The notes under the pieces were generated by a model that worked only from the letters and a program-made list of their open reading frames with translations, did not search any database and had not been told where the DNA came from. The position numbers and the translations under genes were made by a program. Shown one piece after another: positions 18,539-27,819 of a stretch of 55,734 bases of DNA. The stretch is from Planctomycetota bacterium (lineage in GTDB: Bacteria > Planctomycetota > UBA1135 > GCA-002686595): positions 1 to 55,734 of the forward strand of contig JABABA010000027.1 in NCBI GenBank assembly GCA_014238415.1, given 5' to 3'. The number at the start of each line of letters is the position of its first letter. Positions within the stretch are counted from its first letter, which is position 1.

Positions 18539-18567
18539 TTGACCAGCCACGAGAGCCTGCCTATACT
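18539..18567 (+). promoter_or_regulatory. Sigma-70-type promoter for the coiled-coil gene
   Basis: TTGACC at 18539-18544, a 17-bp spacer and TATACT at 18562-18567: five of six consensus matches in each box at optimal spacing. It lies in the 334-bp gap between lnt and the coiled-coil gene. Transcription from here would leave a leader of about 255 bases before the ATG at 18832. I see no open reading frame with good coding character and no strong structure in that leader. Confidence 0.75.
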
Positions 18568-18831
18568 CGCGCCCCCTTCCCACGGAAGTTCACCGAGCGA
18601 CCGCCACCTGCGGCCTCTTGAGGAACGCCTGTGGGCAAGAAAAACAATAGAATGAGAAATGTGCTTTGGTGACCGACTTCTTGGTCCTTGCCTCGGCGTA
18701 CTCTCCACCCACGAACAACCCACGGGGATCATCCCCCACCCCCCCGAGTCCAGCACGGATTCGTTTCTTCCCCCAGCCAAGGGGCTCTTGCCCCGGCTGC
18801 CCCTCCCCTCATCCCAACCCCCCCTACGGAC

Positions 18832-19689
18832 ATGAGCTCGATCGGAAAGATCTTTATCGTCGTCAACCTTGCCCTCGCCGCCCTGGCGCTTGGCTGGGCC
18901 ACTAACCACCTCGAGACGGCGAACAACTACAAGCAGGAGAAAGCCGACCTGCAGGTCGAGATGGACGCAGCGATCCAAACAAAGGATGGCGAGATCGAAG
19001 ATCTGCGCAACAATCTCAATACCGAGAAGACAGCCCGCAGTTCCGCCAAGAGCGAGCTGGCCGCGGCCAATGCTGATCGAGATCGCCTGCAGGCTGAGTT
19101 GACCCGCGAGCAGGATCGTGGCAATCAGATGAGTGCCGAGCTGGCCACCATGACCGCGTCCCTGCAGTCTTATGCAGAGAGCAACGACAACCTCCAAGGT
19201 CGTTGGGAGCAGTCCGAGGCCAACCTGCGCAACGAGATGAATTCCCGCCGCGATGCGGAGCAGGCTCAAGGCACTGCAGAGCAAGCTCAGCGTGATTCTG
19301 AATCGGCGCTTTCAGACGCACAGGACCAGATTCGCGGCTTTGAGCGTGATGTGACCTCACTTACGAAGGCCAACAGCCAGCTGGAAATCGACCTGCAGGC
19401 TTTGGTTGAGCATACGGGCGTTTCCGTTGTTGAAATCGCCAACATGCCCCTGATCGACGGTGCAGTCCTTGGTGTCAACGCCGGCGTTGCTCCGGGACTG
19501 GTCTCGATCAACAAGGGCTCTGCTGATGGAGTCAAGCGCGGCTTTACTTTCGAGGTCTACGCTGGCGCCCAGTACAAGGGTCGCGTGCGCGTGGTCGAAG
19601 TGCAGGGCAACATGTGCGTTGCCGAGATCGTCAAGACTGTTGGCGGCCGCACGATTTCCCAGGGCGACGCCGCCTCTACCCGCATCTGA
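18832..19689 (+). CDS. Membrane-anchored coiled-coil protein of unknown function
   Basis: 285 residues from ATG 18832, chosen because it directly precedes a signal anchor (GKIFIVVNLALAALALGWAT). About 150 residues of near-continuous heptad-like coiled coil follow, rich in Glu, Gln, Ala and Asn. A compact C-terminal beta-type domain of about 80 residues (from VVEIANMP to the end) comes last. It contains GAVLGVNAGVAPGLVSINKG and a GRVRVVEVQG strand pair, resembling the short SH3-like or OB-like caps found on other envelope coiled-coil proteins. It is probably held in the cytoplasmic membrane with the rod outside. It has its own promoter and is followed 18 bp later by a tiny membrane protein gene. 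I do not recognise the family; function unknown. Confidence 0.8.
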   Translation: MSSIGKIFIVVNLALAALALGWATNHLETANNYKQEKADLQVEMDAAIQTKDGEIEDLRNNLNTEKTARSSAKSELAAANADRDRLQAELTREQDRGNQMSAELATMTASLQSYAESNDNLQGRWEQSEANLRNEMNSRRDAEQAQGTAEQAQRDSESALSDAQDQIRGFERDVTSLTKANSQLEIDLQALVEHTGVSVVEIANMPLIDGAVLGVNAGVAPGLVSINKGSADGVKRGFTFEVYAGAQYKGRVRVVEVQGNMCVAEIVKTVGGRTISQGDAASTRI

Positions 19690-19707
19690 GCCCAACAGGA
19701 GTTACTT

Positions 19708-19947
19708 ATGGCACGTCCCCGTAAATCAGCTGCAGGCGGGCAGTCAGCACGCTCGACCTCCCGCAAGTCCAAGGCCGCGGCCGTGGAAATCGTAGAAGAA
19801 GAGTCCGGTATGACCATGCCCGAGGCGGTCATTATCGTGACCACCCTCATTATGCTGGCAGCATTTGTGATGCTTGATCAGGCCCGCGGGTCCTATGGCG
19901 ATGGCATGTTCTTCAAGGACAGTGCCACCACAAGCGGTACTGAGTGA
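19708..19947 (+). CDS. Small single-pass membrane protein (79 residues), unknown function
   Basis: Preceded by a clear AGGAG ribosome-binding site 7 bases before the ATG. The first ~30 residues are basic and Ser/Ala/Lys-rich. A short acidic patch (VEIVEEESG) follows, then one hydrophobic helix (AVIIVTTLIMLAAFVML) and a short polar tail. It sits 18 bp after the coiled-coil gene and just before a strong terminator, so the two form a two-gene unit and may work together. The basic N-terminus facing the cytoplasm would fit a DNA- or RNA-contacting tether, but that is speculation. Confidence 0.72.
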   Translation: MARPRKSAAGGQSARSTSRKSKAAAVEIVEEESGMTMPEAVIIVTTLIMLAAFVMLDQARGSYGDGMFFKDSATTSGTE

Positions 19948-19994
19948 GTGTGGGGCCCCGCTTTTGGGGCGCCACTTGTTATCAAATCCACAAC

Positions 19995-20034
19995 AACCGG
20001 GGCGGACCGCTGAGCGGCCTGCCCCGGTTTTTTT
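19995..20034 (+). terminator. Rho-independent terminator after the coiled-coil operon
   Basis: Long GC-rich hairpin: outer arms AACCGGGGC (19995-20003) and GCCCCGGTT (20021-20029), inner arms GGACCGC/GCGGCCT with one mismatch and one G-U pair, loop TGA. It is followed by a run of T to 20034. It separates the coiled-coil operon from the mre operon. Confidence 0.9.
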
Positions 20035-20143
20035 GGTTTGCGGGGCTGGCGCGACTGATTTCTTGCTCCCGAGAAGGTTTGAATCCTCCCTCCGGGACCC
20101 AAAGGGGAGCGAAATTCTCTCCCGAATTGCTCCTACCCGATGC

Positions 20144-20172
20144 TTGGATCGGCCACTTCCCGTTTCTATGCT
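20144..20172 (+). promoter_or_regulatory. Promoter of the mre (rod-shape) operon
   Basis: TTGGAT at 20144-20149, a 17-bp spacer and TATGCT at 20167-20172, about 75 bp before the mreB ATG. The upstream part of the 299-bp gap holds the terminator of the previous operon; I see nothing else in it. Confidence 0.65.
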
Positions 20173-20246
20173 CGACCAGGGGCAGGCGTCACCGCACCGA
20201 GGCCGCTCAGACAACGCTGTTTTCGAACGGGGGGAACCCGGGCAAC

Positions 20247-21311
20247 ATGATGAATTTCTTCAAGCCGATGGAATGGGCCTTCGGGCACATGTCGGTCGAT
20301 ATGGGCATTGACCTTGGCACCGCGAATACGCTGGTCTGCGTCAAGGGACGCGGCATCATTCTCAACGAGCCAAGCGTGGTGGCGGTCAAGTCCGGCACCA
20401 AGGAAATCCTGCTCGATGGTATGGCTGTGGGTAACACCGCCAAGGCCATGCTGGGCAAGACTCCCGGCGGCATCGAAGCCGTGCGTCCTCTCAAGCATGG
20501 AGTGATCGCTGACTTTGATGTGACTGAGAAGATGTTGCGCTACTTCATCACCAAAGTGCACGAGGGCCGGCACTGGGTCAAGCCCCAGGTGGTGATTGCG
20601 GTTCCCGTGGGAATCACTCCAGTTGAGCGGCGCGCCGTGATCCATTCCGCCGAGCGCGCGGGAGCGCGTCGCGTGTATCTGATTGACGAGCCCATGGCGG
20701 CGGGCATCGGCTGCGACATGCCGGTTACTGAGGCCCGCGGTACTTTGGTGGTAGACATCGGTGGGGGCACAACCGAGATCGCGGTCCTGTCCTTGGCGGG
20801 GGCGGTGGTCTCTACCTCACTACGGGTTGCCGGTGACGACATGGACGAGGCGATCGTTTCCTATGTACGTCGTCATCACAACTTGTTGATCGGTGACCAG
20901 TCCGCAGAGAAGCTCAAGCTCAATATTGGCTCGGCCTGGGCGATGAAGCAGGAGTTGTCCATGGAAGTGGGCGGTCGCGACGCGGTTTCAGGTTTGCCCC
21001 GCAAGGCGGCCATAACCTCCTTGGAAATTCGCGACGCTCTGGCTCATCCCGTGCGCCTGATTTGTGAAGCGATCCGCGGCATTCTTGAGGAGGCGCCTCC
21101 TGAGATTGCGGCGGACCTCTACGACGCAGGCATCACTATGGTGGGCGGCGGCGGTTTGCTCTATGGATTGCCCGAAGCCATTGGAGACCATCTGGGTCTG
21201 CGCGTGCGTGTAGGGGATGAGCCTCTTTCCGCAGTGGCCCGTGGTACGGGTATTTTCCTCGACAAGCTCGACGTGTTCAGCAAGGTTCTGGCCGCCGAAG
21301 AAATCGACTGA
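20247..21311 (+). CDS. mreB: Rod shape-determining actin homologue MreB
   Basis: A bacterial actin that organises lateral cell-wall synthesis. It has the phosphate-1 loop DMGIDLGTANTLV, the connect-1 block VAVPVGITPVERRAV, the phosphate-2 loop VVDIGGGTTEIAVLSL and the adenosine-site TMVGGGGLLYG. The 354-residue length and an N-terminal hydrophobic/amphipathic segment (FFKPMEWAFG) for membrane binding are normal. ATG 20247 and ATG 20250 are adjacent alternatives. It is the first gene of mreB-mreC-mreD-mrdA-rodA, with a promoter just upstream. An intact MreB argues for rod-shaped or elongating cells with peptidoglycan. Confidence 0.97.
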   Translation: MMNFFKPMEWAFGHMSVDMGIDLGTANTLVCVKGRGIILNEPSVVAVKSGTKEILLDGMAVGNTAKAMLGKTPGGIEAVRPLKHGVIADFDVTEKMLRYFITKVHEGRHWVKPQVVIAVPVGITPVERRAVIHSAERAGARRVYLIDEPMAAGIGCDMPVTEARGTLVVDIGGGTTEIAVLSLAGAVVSTSLRVAGDDMDEAIVSYVRRHHNLLIGDQSAEKLKLNIGSAWAMKQELSMEVGGRDAVSGLPRKAAITSLEIRDALAHPVRLICEAIRGILEEAPPEIAADLYDAGITMVGGGGLLYGLPEAIGDHLGLRVRVGDEPLSAVARGTGIFLDKLDVFSKVLAAEEID

Positions 21312-21322
21312 TTGCTGCGGGC

Positions 21323-22702
21323 ATGAGGAGCGTGTCCCGATCACGAAGGACTCGCGCGCTGGAGGCCTTGGCTCTCCTGGTCCTGCTGGGCGGTTCCCTG
21401 AGTACGATTCCGGTCTTGGACCGGGTCCTGCTGGTGCTCTTGTCGCCTGCCCGAGTGGCTCTCGATCTGGCTGGTCCGGGCCTGGGGATCCTAGGTGCGC
21501 AAGACCCTTCAGACGTGGTCCTTCGACGGCGCGAGGGTGAGCTTGCATTTGATCTCGCCGAACGCATGAGTCGCGCGGCACGACCCCAGGAGATGACTCT
21601 TCCTTTTGGGGTGCGCGCGGTTGAGGCGGAGGTGCTGGCGCGGCCCGCAGGTCGGCCGGATGCCCTGCAGGTCTTGTTGGCGGACCCGAGGGGTTTGCAG
21701 CGTGGCTCGGCCGTGGTGTTCGGGGATGTGTTCTTGGGCAGTCTGAGCCGCATTCCTTCGGCTCGCGCAAGTGGGCGTAGGGGACACCTGGGGGAGGTGA
21801 GATTGCTCACCGCCCGGAATGCGCGTGTCAGTGGTTTGGTCGGTGGCGGGAACGAGGTTTCTCCCAGGCTTGTTGTAGGGGGCATTCAATCCGGTGCCAG
21901 ACAGGATCACTGGTACCTTGCGGTTCACAATCCCCAAGACGAGGGGCGTACCAGGGGCATGGTCTTTCTCGATGATCCTGATCCGTTGCTGTCGATGGCC
22001 AACGGTTGGCAGTTGGGTAGGGTTGCCCTGGAACTCGATCCCGTGCGCGGGGGCCAGCGGGTGGCGGGGCTAGAGCCCTTGGTGGATCACGAGGCGGGGT
22101 TGGCTCGGGTATTGGTTCTTTCGCGTAGTACCGAGCCAGCGGTTGCGCTTGCTCCGTCCGTAGCAGGGGAGTGGGTTTCCGTTCGTCGCGGCATGCTGTT
22201 GGCCGATGGTCAGCGAGCGGGGTTCCCTCTCTTAGCGGGCAGCTTGAGCGGCCTGCGCTCGGGGGCCGCGGTTGCCGATGGGCAGCGCTTGGTGGGGCGG
22301 GTGATTCGCGCGGCTCCGCTGAATGCAATGGTCCGGCGAATCGAGGATCCCGGTTGCTCAGTCAATGTGCTGGCCGTGCGGGAGGGTGATCTGGAAGTCA
22401 GACCGTTTGTGCTCGGGCGCGTCGTTTCCCTGGGGCTCGATGATGAAGGGCGGCGTATGTTTGATTGGCCCGGGGAGCGGACCTGGACAGGGAACCAGAA
22501 CGAAGAGGTTCAACTTTGGACCCTGGCGGGAGAGGCGGGTGTTCCTGGCGGGCTCTTGCTGGGGCGGGTGACCATGCCCTCAGGGGTTGGGCCGCACATC
22601 CTGACAGTGACTGTTCCGGGCGTGGAACTGGGGAGTCCCGGGCCCAGCGCGACTCTTCCTGGCCGTTTGAGCGTCTTCATCAACTGGGAGGCGAGCCAAT
22701 GA
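21323..22702 (+). CDS. mreC: Divergent MreC, rod-complex periplasmic protein
   Basis: 459 residues; identified mainly from position between mreB and mreD and from architecture. An N-terminal membrane helix (ALALLVLLGGSLSTIPVLD) precedes a short helical segment (residues ~65-90, LRRREGELAFDLAERM) like the MreC coiled coil. Repeated beta-rich segments follow, with RGSAVVFGDVFLG and later SGAAVADGQRLVGRVIRA, which fit the MreC core (usually 'GV...G.VVGRV'). It is about 90 residues longer than E. coli MreC. It starts 11 bp after mreB and overlaps mreD by ATGA. MreC would bridge MreB, PBP2 and RodA. Sequence identity to known MreC looks low. Confidence 0.7.
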   Translation: MRSVSRSRRTRALEALALLVLLGGSLSTIPVLDRVLLVLLSPARVALDLAGPGLGILGAQDPSDVVLRRREGELAFDLAERMSRAARPQEMTLPFGVRAVEAEVLARPAGRPDALQVLLADPRGLQRGSAVVFGDVFLGSLSRIPSARASGRRGHLGEVRLLTARNARVSGLVGGGNEVSPRLVVGGIQSGARQDHWYLAVHNPQDEGRTRGMVFLDDPDPLLSMANGWQLGRVALELDPVRGGQRVAGLEPLVDHEAGLARVLVLSRSTEPAVALAPSVAGEWVSVRRGMLLADGQRAGFPLLAGSLSGLRSGAAVADGQRLVGRVIRAAPLNAMVRRIEDPGCSVNVLAVREGDLEVRPFVLGRVVSLGLDDEGRRMFDWPGERTWTGNQNEEVQLWTLAGEAGVPGGLLLGRVTMPSGVGPHILTVTVPGVELGSPGPSATLPGRLSVFINWEASQ

Positions 22703-23223
22703 GGTTCGGAGCCAAGGCTGCTTGGATTCTGTGCTTCGCCTGGTGCGCATGGCTCACCGCGAGTCAGGTTTGGCTGCAGCGCAGCCTGGGGATCTGGACT
22801 CCGGACCTGGGATTGGTGTTGCTTGCCAGCCTGGTCATGCGCTCGGGCTATTCGTCCTCCTTGGGTCTGGTATTTTGCCTCGTGTCCACTCGGTTGGCGT
22901 TTTCCCTGGAGCCCCCTGCAGCGCTTCTGGCCGGTGGGTGGATGGGATTCCTGCTGGCGCGTTCGGTGGCACACACCTTTGATGCCGACCAGATGTTTGC
23001 CCGGGCCGGAGCGGCCTTTGGAGCAGCTCTACTGATGGGCAGCTGGGTGCTTCTGGCGGGAGGGCTCCGCGGGGGCAGCTGGGATCAGCCGGGTGGAGGG
23101 GAAGCTCTCGAACTCTTGGCGGGAGTTTTCACGACCGCTGCAGCAACGGGTCTCTGTGCGCTTTTGTTGGGGCCCGTGTTTGTTTATTTGCCTGGCCTCG
23201 CGCCCCTCAGGAGGCCCGCATGA
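22699..23223 (+). CDS. mreD: MreD-like rod-shape membrane protein
   Basis: A 174-residue hydrophobic protein with about five membrane helices in the mreD position; its start overlaps mreC (ATGA) and its stop overlaps mrdA (ATGA). The first helix (AWILCFAWCAWLTASQVW), the TPDLGLVLLASLVMRSGYSSSLGLVFCL block and a later loop fit the MreD pattern of a small polytopic protein whose second helix follows a 'P-D-L' turn. MreD has few strictly conserved residues, so the call rests on context. It would act in the elongasome with MreC. Confidence 0.72.
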   Translation: MRFGAKAAWILCFAWCAWLTASQVWLQRSLGIWTPDLGLVLLASLVMRSGYSSSLGLVFCLVSTRLAFSLEPPAALLAGGWMGFLLARSVAHTFDADQMFARAGAAFGAALLMGSWVLLAGGLRGGSWDQPGGGEALELLAGVFTTAAATGLCALLLGPVFVYLPGLAPLRRPA

Positions 23224-26200
23224 GCAATTGGCGTCGCTTTGGTGCGCTCATGGGGGTGTTTGCCCTGGCCATTGTCGCCTTGGTGCTGCGCCTCTACGAG
23301 GTGCAGGTCACTGAGCACAAGCTCTGGGCACGCGAGGCGCTGGGTCTTGTACGCAGCAGCCGCGTTCTACCTGCCAGGCGCGGTCGCATCCTGGATCGTT
23401 TGGGCAAGGTGGTCGTGGAGGACCGAGAGGATTATGTGTTGGAATTCGTCTGGCGTGAATTCCGGCGCGAGCATCCCCTGGGGGCAATTGCTCAAGCGCG
23501 GTCGCAGCTCTTGGGTCGACCAGTTTCCTTGGCTGAGGCTGATGCGAACCTCATGCCCTGGGCCTTGGAATTGGTGGCCTTGACCCCCGATGACCTGGAT
23601 GGTTTTGCGGCCGGTGGGGGGCTGCCCCTGAAGAGCGTGCGCATTGAGGAACTGGGCACAAACTCTGATGATCGTGAACGACTGGCCCGCCAGAATTGGC
23701 GACGCACCCGGGCGGGAGATGCTCGCTTCTATCTGCAGAGTCTTTTGGGTTTGACCCGGCACGAGGCATACCTACTGCGTAAGAAGGAAAGCGAACGATG
23801 GGGTGCTCTCGATTTCCTGACCCGCAGTGCCCTGGTGCGCCCTGCGCTGGGGGCGCTGGGACCTGATGAGGCCCGCGTGGAATTCTTGGAGGAGTGGGTG
23901 CGTGAAATCGCCGCAGCCCGAGAGCGCCTGATCGATCTGGCGGTGGTGCTGTCTGTTGAGTCCAGCGACCGGATGGAGTGCTACGACGAGTTGCTTGCGC
24001 GACTTGAGGTTATCCGCCGCGAGGTTGAGGATGCGGTGGCTGATGACCTGTTCAGCAGCGCAACGGGATTCTCAGCCATGCGCCTCTCCAGCGAAAACCT
24101 GGATCGTCTGGATCTTCAATGGTTGGGGCAGGCCCTGGTTTGGGATCAGGCTCGCATGGCCCAGTGGAGCTCGGATCGAGGTGCCCGGAGTGGAGGATCG
24201 GATGGTTTGTCTGCCCCTGGTTTCAGGCTGCTGGCTGGGCGGGTCTATTCGCGCCTGCAAGTGGCCCGGGAGCAGAATCCCGGGCGTGGTTTGGCGGACC
24301 GGGTGTTGGATGAGTTGTTGCGTCCTTTTGCCCGTGTCTCTGCGAACAGAGGGGCCAGGGGAGTGCTGGATTGGCGCACTGTTGATTCCCTCCTGCCTTT
24401 GGATGAGTTGCAGAGCGCACTTGAGGCCCCACCTGAGTTGTCTGAAGACACACAGCCCCTGTTCCCTTTCCAGACCCAGGTTGTACGGGAACATCGGCTG
24501 CCCGATGACTTTCAAGTTCGTACCAGACCCGGCAGTGGGCGGGTGCTTTGGGGCGAGCAGGAGGCCCTGCTGGCTCGAGCGTTGGGGTTGGACGATCACG
24601 CGGACTCCACGGGATGTACGGGCGCACTGATCGGCCTCGCCGGCCGGCGTAGGGAAGAGTGGTCCCCCGGTGAATTGGAGCCCATTGAGATTCTCCTGGG
24701 TCGTCTTGATTGGGCGATTCAAGAGAGGGTGTACGGGATTTTGGGTTCTCGCGACACAGCCTGGGCACTGGCTCCGAAGCGGGTGGCCGAAGCTCTCGAA
24801 CTCCGAGACCACTTGCTCAAGGACCAGTCCCTCCGGCCCCGGCGCCTGCTCAAGCGACCGCCCTATTCACTGGTGGAGGCGGTTACGCGTTTCACTGAGC
24901 AGCACGCGGGGTTCCGAGTCAGCATGCGCTATGAGCGACATTGGCGCGAGTTCGATTCCGGTCAGGTGCGCGCCTTGGGCACGGATGTGGAACTGGAACC
25001 CCAGCCCCTTTTTCAACGCTTGATTGGCTCCCTGCGTTCCCCGTCCATGGTGCGGGTGCTCCGGGAAAAAGATGATCTGGCAAGGGCGCGAGAACTGCAG
25101 GCGGCCCTGGACCGTAAGCAGGGGGACTTTGATGAACTGGCCCAACTGTATGGCAGCAACCTGCACGCCACTCAAGAAATCGGAGGCAGCGGTATCGAGG
25201 GCTACTTTGACTTTGAATTGCGAGGTTCCCATGGCTTTCAGGAGTCCATCGGATTGGCGGAGCGCGAACAGGATCGTGCTGCCAACTGGTCTCAAAGCCC
25301 TGTGGATGGGGAGGACTTGATCCTGACCCTGGACGTGAATCTTCAGCGCGTCGCCCAGGACATCTTGGAGCGCCCACCGTACCTCGCTGATTCCAGCGCG
25401 GATCCCGATTGGTGGCAGGATCCTGTAGGGGCCCTGGTCTTGGCTCGGGTGGATGGTCAGGTATTGGCTGCTGCTTCGGTGCCCAGTCGTTCCCAATCAG
25501 AAACAGGCTTCGTGGGTCAAGATCGGCGCTCAGATGATCAACGCCTTCTGCATCGGGTGCAGCGCACCTTGCGCATGCCAACCTTCCAACCCCCGGGTTC
25601 GACCATCAAGCCACTGATTGCCCTTTGGGCTATGGAGTACGGCTGGTTGGACGATGAAGGAGCCCGGCACCTGCTTGACGCGGATGAATCCCTGGTGACC
25701 TGTTTGCGCGAAGGTCGCGATAACGCTTCTGGTTACGGCAAGGTGCGTTGCAGTTCGACCCTGGGTCACTCCTACACTTTGCACGGCCAGGCTGCTGGTT
25801 CCGGCCGCATTCGGGACATGGCCTTGCGTGATGCCTTGCCCCACTCCTGCAACGCTTTCTTTGCTTGGTTGGGTCAGCATCTCTCGGCCCAGGATCATCG
25901 TGATCTGGCCAGGCGTTTTGGGTTGGGGACTCCAACCGGGGTGCGCGTTTTCGAAGGCTTGCGTGAAGAGTCACCCCTGCCCCGGGTTGGCTTGGTGGAG
26001 GACCGCAGGCCGAGGCGTTTTCTCGATCCTCTCGATCTCGCCAGCGCCGCCTTCCGTCAGTACGCGGGCAATGGCCTGGTTTGCATACAGGCCACGCCTT
26101 TGCAATTGGCTCGTGCTTATGCGGGAATCGCCACGGGGCAGTTGCCCAAAATGGCCTTTGTCAGCCAAGCCCGGGGCGTGTCCATGTTACGGCCGCCCAC

Positions 26201-26555
26201 ATCCTTGGGCTTCGATCCCCAGAACCTTGACATGGTGCGCGGTCTGATGGAGCAGGTCGTGTTACGAGGATCAGCTCGGGGCAGGGGCATTTCTCCTGGG
26301 ACCCTGGGCTTTCGCGTGGCCTGCAAGACCGGCAGCGCAGACATCTGCAAGGGTCCGGTGCCCGACGGCAAAGGTGGTTGGATGGAGGGCATGCGCAAGC
26401 ACGCATGGGTTGCTGGCTGGTTCCCAGTGCAAGATCCCCAATTCGTGTTTGTGTTGTTGGTCCACGACACCTCCGCCACCTCCAGTCACGGGGCCGTGCA
26501 ACTGGCCGGTCAGTTTCTGCAGCACCCGGAGGTTGCCGCGCTGATTCAGCGCTAA
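23220..26555 (+). CDS. mrdA: Penicillin-binding protein 2 (elongasome transpeptidase) with very large N-terminal insertion
   Basis: Class B PBP that cross-links peptidoglycan during elongation, working with RodA. It has one N-terminal membrane helix (FGALMGVFALAIVALVLRLYEVQV), then an ARRGRILDRLGKVV block typical of class B PBPs. The dimerisation-domain end GGSGIEGYFDFELRG begins near residue 655. The transpeptidase domain has the nucleophile Ser794 in PGSTIKP, Ser876-Cys-Asn878 and Lys1036-Thr-Gly. Spacing inside the catalytic domain is normal. The total length of 1111 residues is about 480 more than E. coli PBP2, with nearly all the excess between the membrane helix and the GxxGIE block. 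That extra region is charged, Arg/Glu/Leu-rich and probably helical. The start overlaps mreD (ATGA). Confidence 0.93.
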   Translation: MSNWRRFGALMGVFALAIVALVLRLYEVQVTEHKLWAREALGLVRSSRVLPARRGRILDRLGKVVVEDREDYVLEFVWREFRREHPLGAIAQARSQLLGRPVSLAEADANLMPWALELVALTPDDLDGFAAGGGLPLKSVRIEELGTNSDDRERLARQNWRRTRAGDARFYLQSLLGLTRHEAYLLRKKESERWGALDFLTRSALVRPALGALGPDEARVEFLEEWVREIAAARERLIDLAVVLSVESSDRMECYDELLARLEVIRREVEDAVADDLFSSATGFSAMRLSSENLDRLDLQWLGQALVWDQARMAQWSSDRGARSGGSDGLSAPGFRLLAGRVYSRLQVAREQNPGRGLADRVLDELLRPFARVSANRGARGVLDWRTVDSLLPLDELQSALEAPPELSEDTQPLFPFQTQVVREHRLPDDFQVRTRPGSGRVLWGEQEALLARALGLDDHADSTGCTGALIGLAGRRREEWSPGELEPIEILLGRLDWAIQERVYGILGSRDTAWALAPKRVAEALELRDHLLKDQSLRPRRLLKRPPYSLVEAVTRFTEQHAGFRVSMRYERHWREFDSGQVRALGTDVELEPQPLFQRLIGSLRSPSMVRVLREKDDLARARELQAALDRKQGDFDELAQLYGSNLHATQEIGGSGIEGYFDFELRGSHGFQESIGLAEREQDRAANWSQSPVDGEDLILTLDVNLQRVAQDILERPPYLADSSADPDWWQDPVGALVLARVDGQVLAAASVPSRSQSETGFVGQDRRSDDQRLLHRVQRTLRMPTFQPPGSTIKPLIALWAMEYGWLDDEGARHLLDADESLVTCLREGRDNASGYGKVRCSSTLGHSYTLHGQAAGSGRIRDMALRDALPHSCNAFFAWLGQHLSAQDHRDLARRFGLGTPTGVRVFEGLREESPLPRVGLVEDRRPRRFLDPLDLASAAFRQYAGNGLVCIQATPLQLARAYAGIATGQLPKMAFVSQARGVSMLRPPTSLGFDPQNLDMVRGLMEQVVLRGSARGRGISPGTLGFRVACKTGSADICKGPVPDGKGGWMEGMRKHAWVAGWFPVQDPQFVFVLLVHDTSATSSHGAVQLAGQFLQHPEVAALIQR

Positions 26556-26566
26556 AAGAACTTCTG

Positions 26567-27757
26567 ATGGGATCCTGGCTTCAAGACACTCTTTCTCCCC
26601 GGCGTTTGTTCGACCCCGCTGGGGTTCGTTGGCGTGAGGTGGACTGGCACATTCTGATCGTGGCTGCGGGAATTGTTGCCCTGGGCCTCGTGTTTCAAGG
26701 GGCGATGGACGCGGCCGAGCCCTTGGGGGCGGTTGGTGGGGCCAGTTTCGCCGGTCACCGGGAAAAACTGCTCTTCGCGGCGCCTCTGTTGCTGTTGGCT
26801 TTGATGCTGCGCCCCTCCTGGCTCAGACGTAATACGCACCGCATCTTCTGGCTGAGTATCCTGCTGTTGCTGGCCCTGCATTTTGTAGGAGTTGAGCGCA
26901 ACAACGCTCGCCGGTGGATTCCTCTGCCACACTTTGACTTGCAGCCGTCCGAGTTGGCCAAGGTCGGTTTGGTATTGATCTTGTCCTCGCTCTTGTCCCG
27001 GAGGCGGCTCGAGAACTGGGGCGAATGGATTCTGCCTATCGCTGTAGTGCTCTTGCCCCTGGCCTTGGTTGCCGCCCAGCCTGACTTGGGAACGGCCTTG
27101 ACCCTTCTACCGATTGCACTCGGCATGTTCCATCTGGCCGGGGCCCCCTGGCGGTCCCTGGTTGGACTTTGCTTGATTGCAGCGAGCCTTGGTTTTCTCG
27201 GCTGGAAGAGTGGTTTGGTGCAGGACTATCAACTTGAGCGCATTCACACCTGGACCTCTTCCTACGAAGCACCTGATCTGATCGAGGGTCGTTATGGTCC
27301 TGCGTTCCACGCCTATCAGGCGCGGACTGCCCTGGGAAATGGGGGCTGGACCGGTACCGGACTTGGGCAGGGGGTTGCCAATGGCGCGCGCACCTTGCCC
27401 GAGCGTGATTCTGACAGCGTGTTTGCGGTGATGGGTGAGGAGCTTGGCTTCTTTGGAAGCGTAGGGGTCTTGTTGCTCTATTCCCTGCTGCCTTTTCTGT
27501 TGATGATTTCTGCCGCGCGCCAGCGGGATCGTTTCTGTCGCCTTGTCGTGGGCGGTGTGGCCTTGTTGTTCGCTTCTCACCTGGTGATTCATGTGGCAGT
27601 GAATACTGGTCTTGTGCCCATGACCGGCCTGCCGTTGCCGTTGATCAGTGCCGGCGGCAGTAGTCTGCTCGCGTCTCTCTTGGCCTTGGGGTTGGCTTTG
27701 GGTCTGGCAGCGCACCATGGGCGCAGTCTGGATCGGGACACGTTCAGGTCCTATTGA
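26567..27757 (+). CDS. rodA: RodA, SEDS-family peptidoglycan glycosyltransferase
   Basis: 396 residues from ATG 26567, 11 bp after mrdA. Ten or so membrane helices; SEDS signatures include LPHFDLQPSELAKVGLVL, AAQPDLGTALTLLPIALGMF and the C-terminal MTGLPLPLISAGGSSLLAS. The catalytic-loop Asp lies in QPDLGTA. RodA polymerises lipid II into glycan strands together with PBP2 and MreBCD. It ends the operon; no convincing terminator is visible in the 128 bp before the next gene. Confidence 0.96.
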   Translation: MGSWLQDTLSPRRLFDPAGVRWREVDWHILIVAAGIVALGLVFQGAMDAAEPLGAVGGASFAGHREKLLFAAPLLLLALMLRPSWLRRNTHRIFWLSILLLLALHFVGVERNNARRWIPLPHFDLQPSELAKVGLVLILSSLLSRRRLENWGEWILPIAVVLLPLALVAAQPDLGTALTLLPIALGMFHLAGAPWRSLVGLCLIAASLGFLGWKSGLVQDYQLERIHTWTSSYEAPDLIEGRYGPAFHAYQARTALGNGGWTGTGLGQGVANGARTLPERDSDSVFAVMGEELGFFGSVGVLLLYSLLPFLLMISAARQRDRFCRLVVGGVALLFASHLVIHVAVNTGLVPMTGLPLPLISAGGSSLLASLLALGLALGLAAHHGRSLDRDTFRSY

Positions 27758-27819
27758 GCCCCTGCGAAGGAGATCAGAGGGTGTATCTCAGCCCAATGAC
27801 TTCTGTGCCAAGAGAAATC

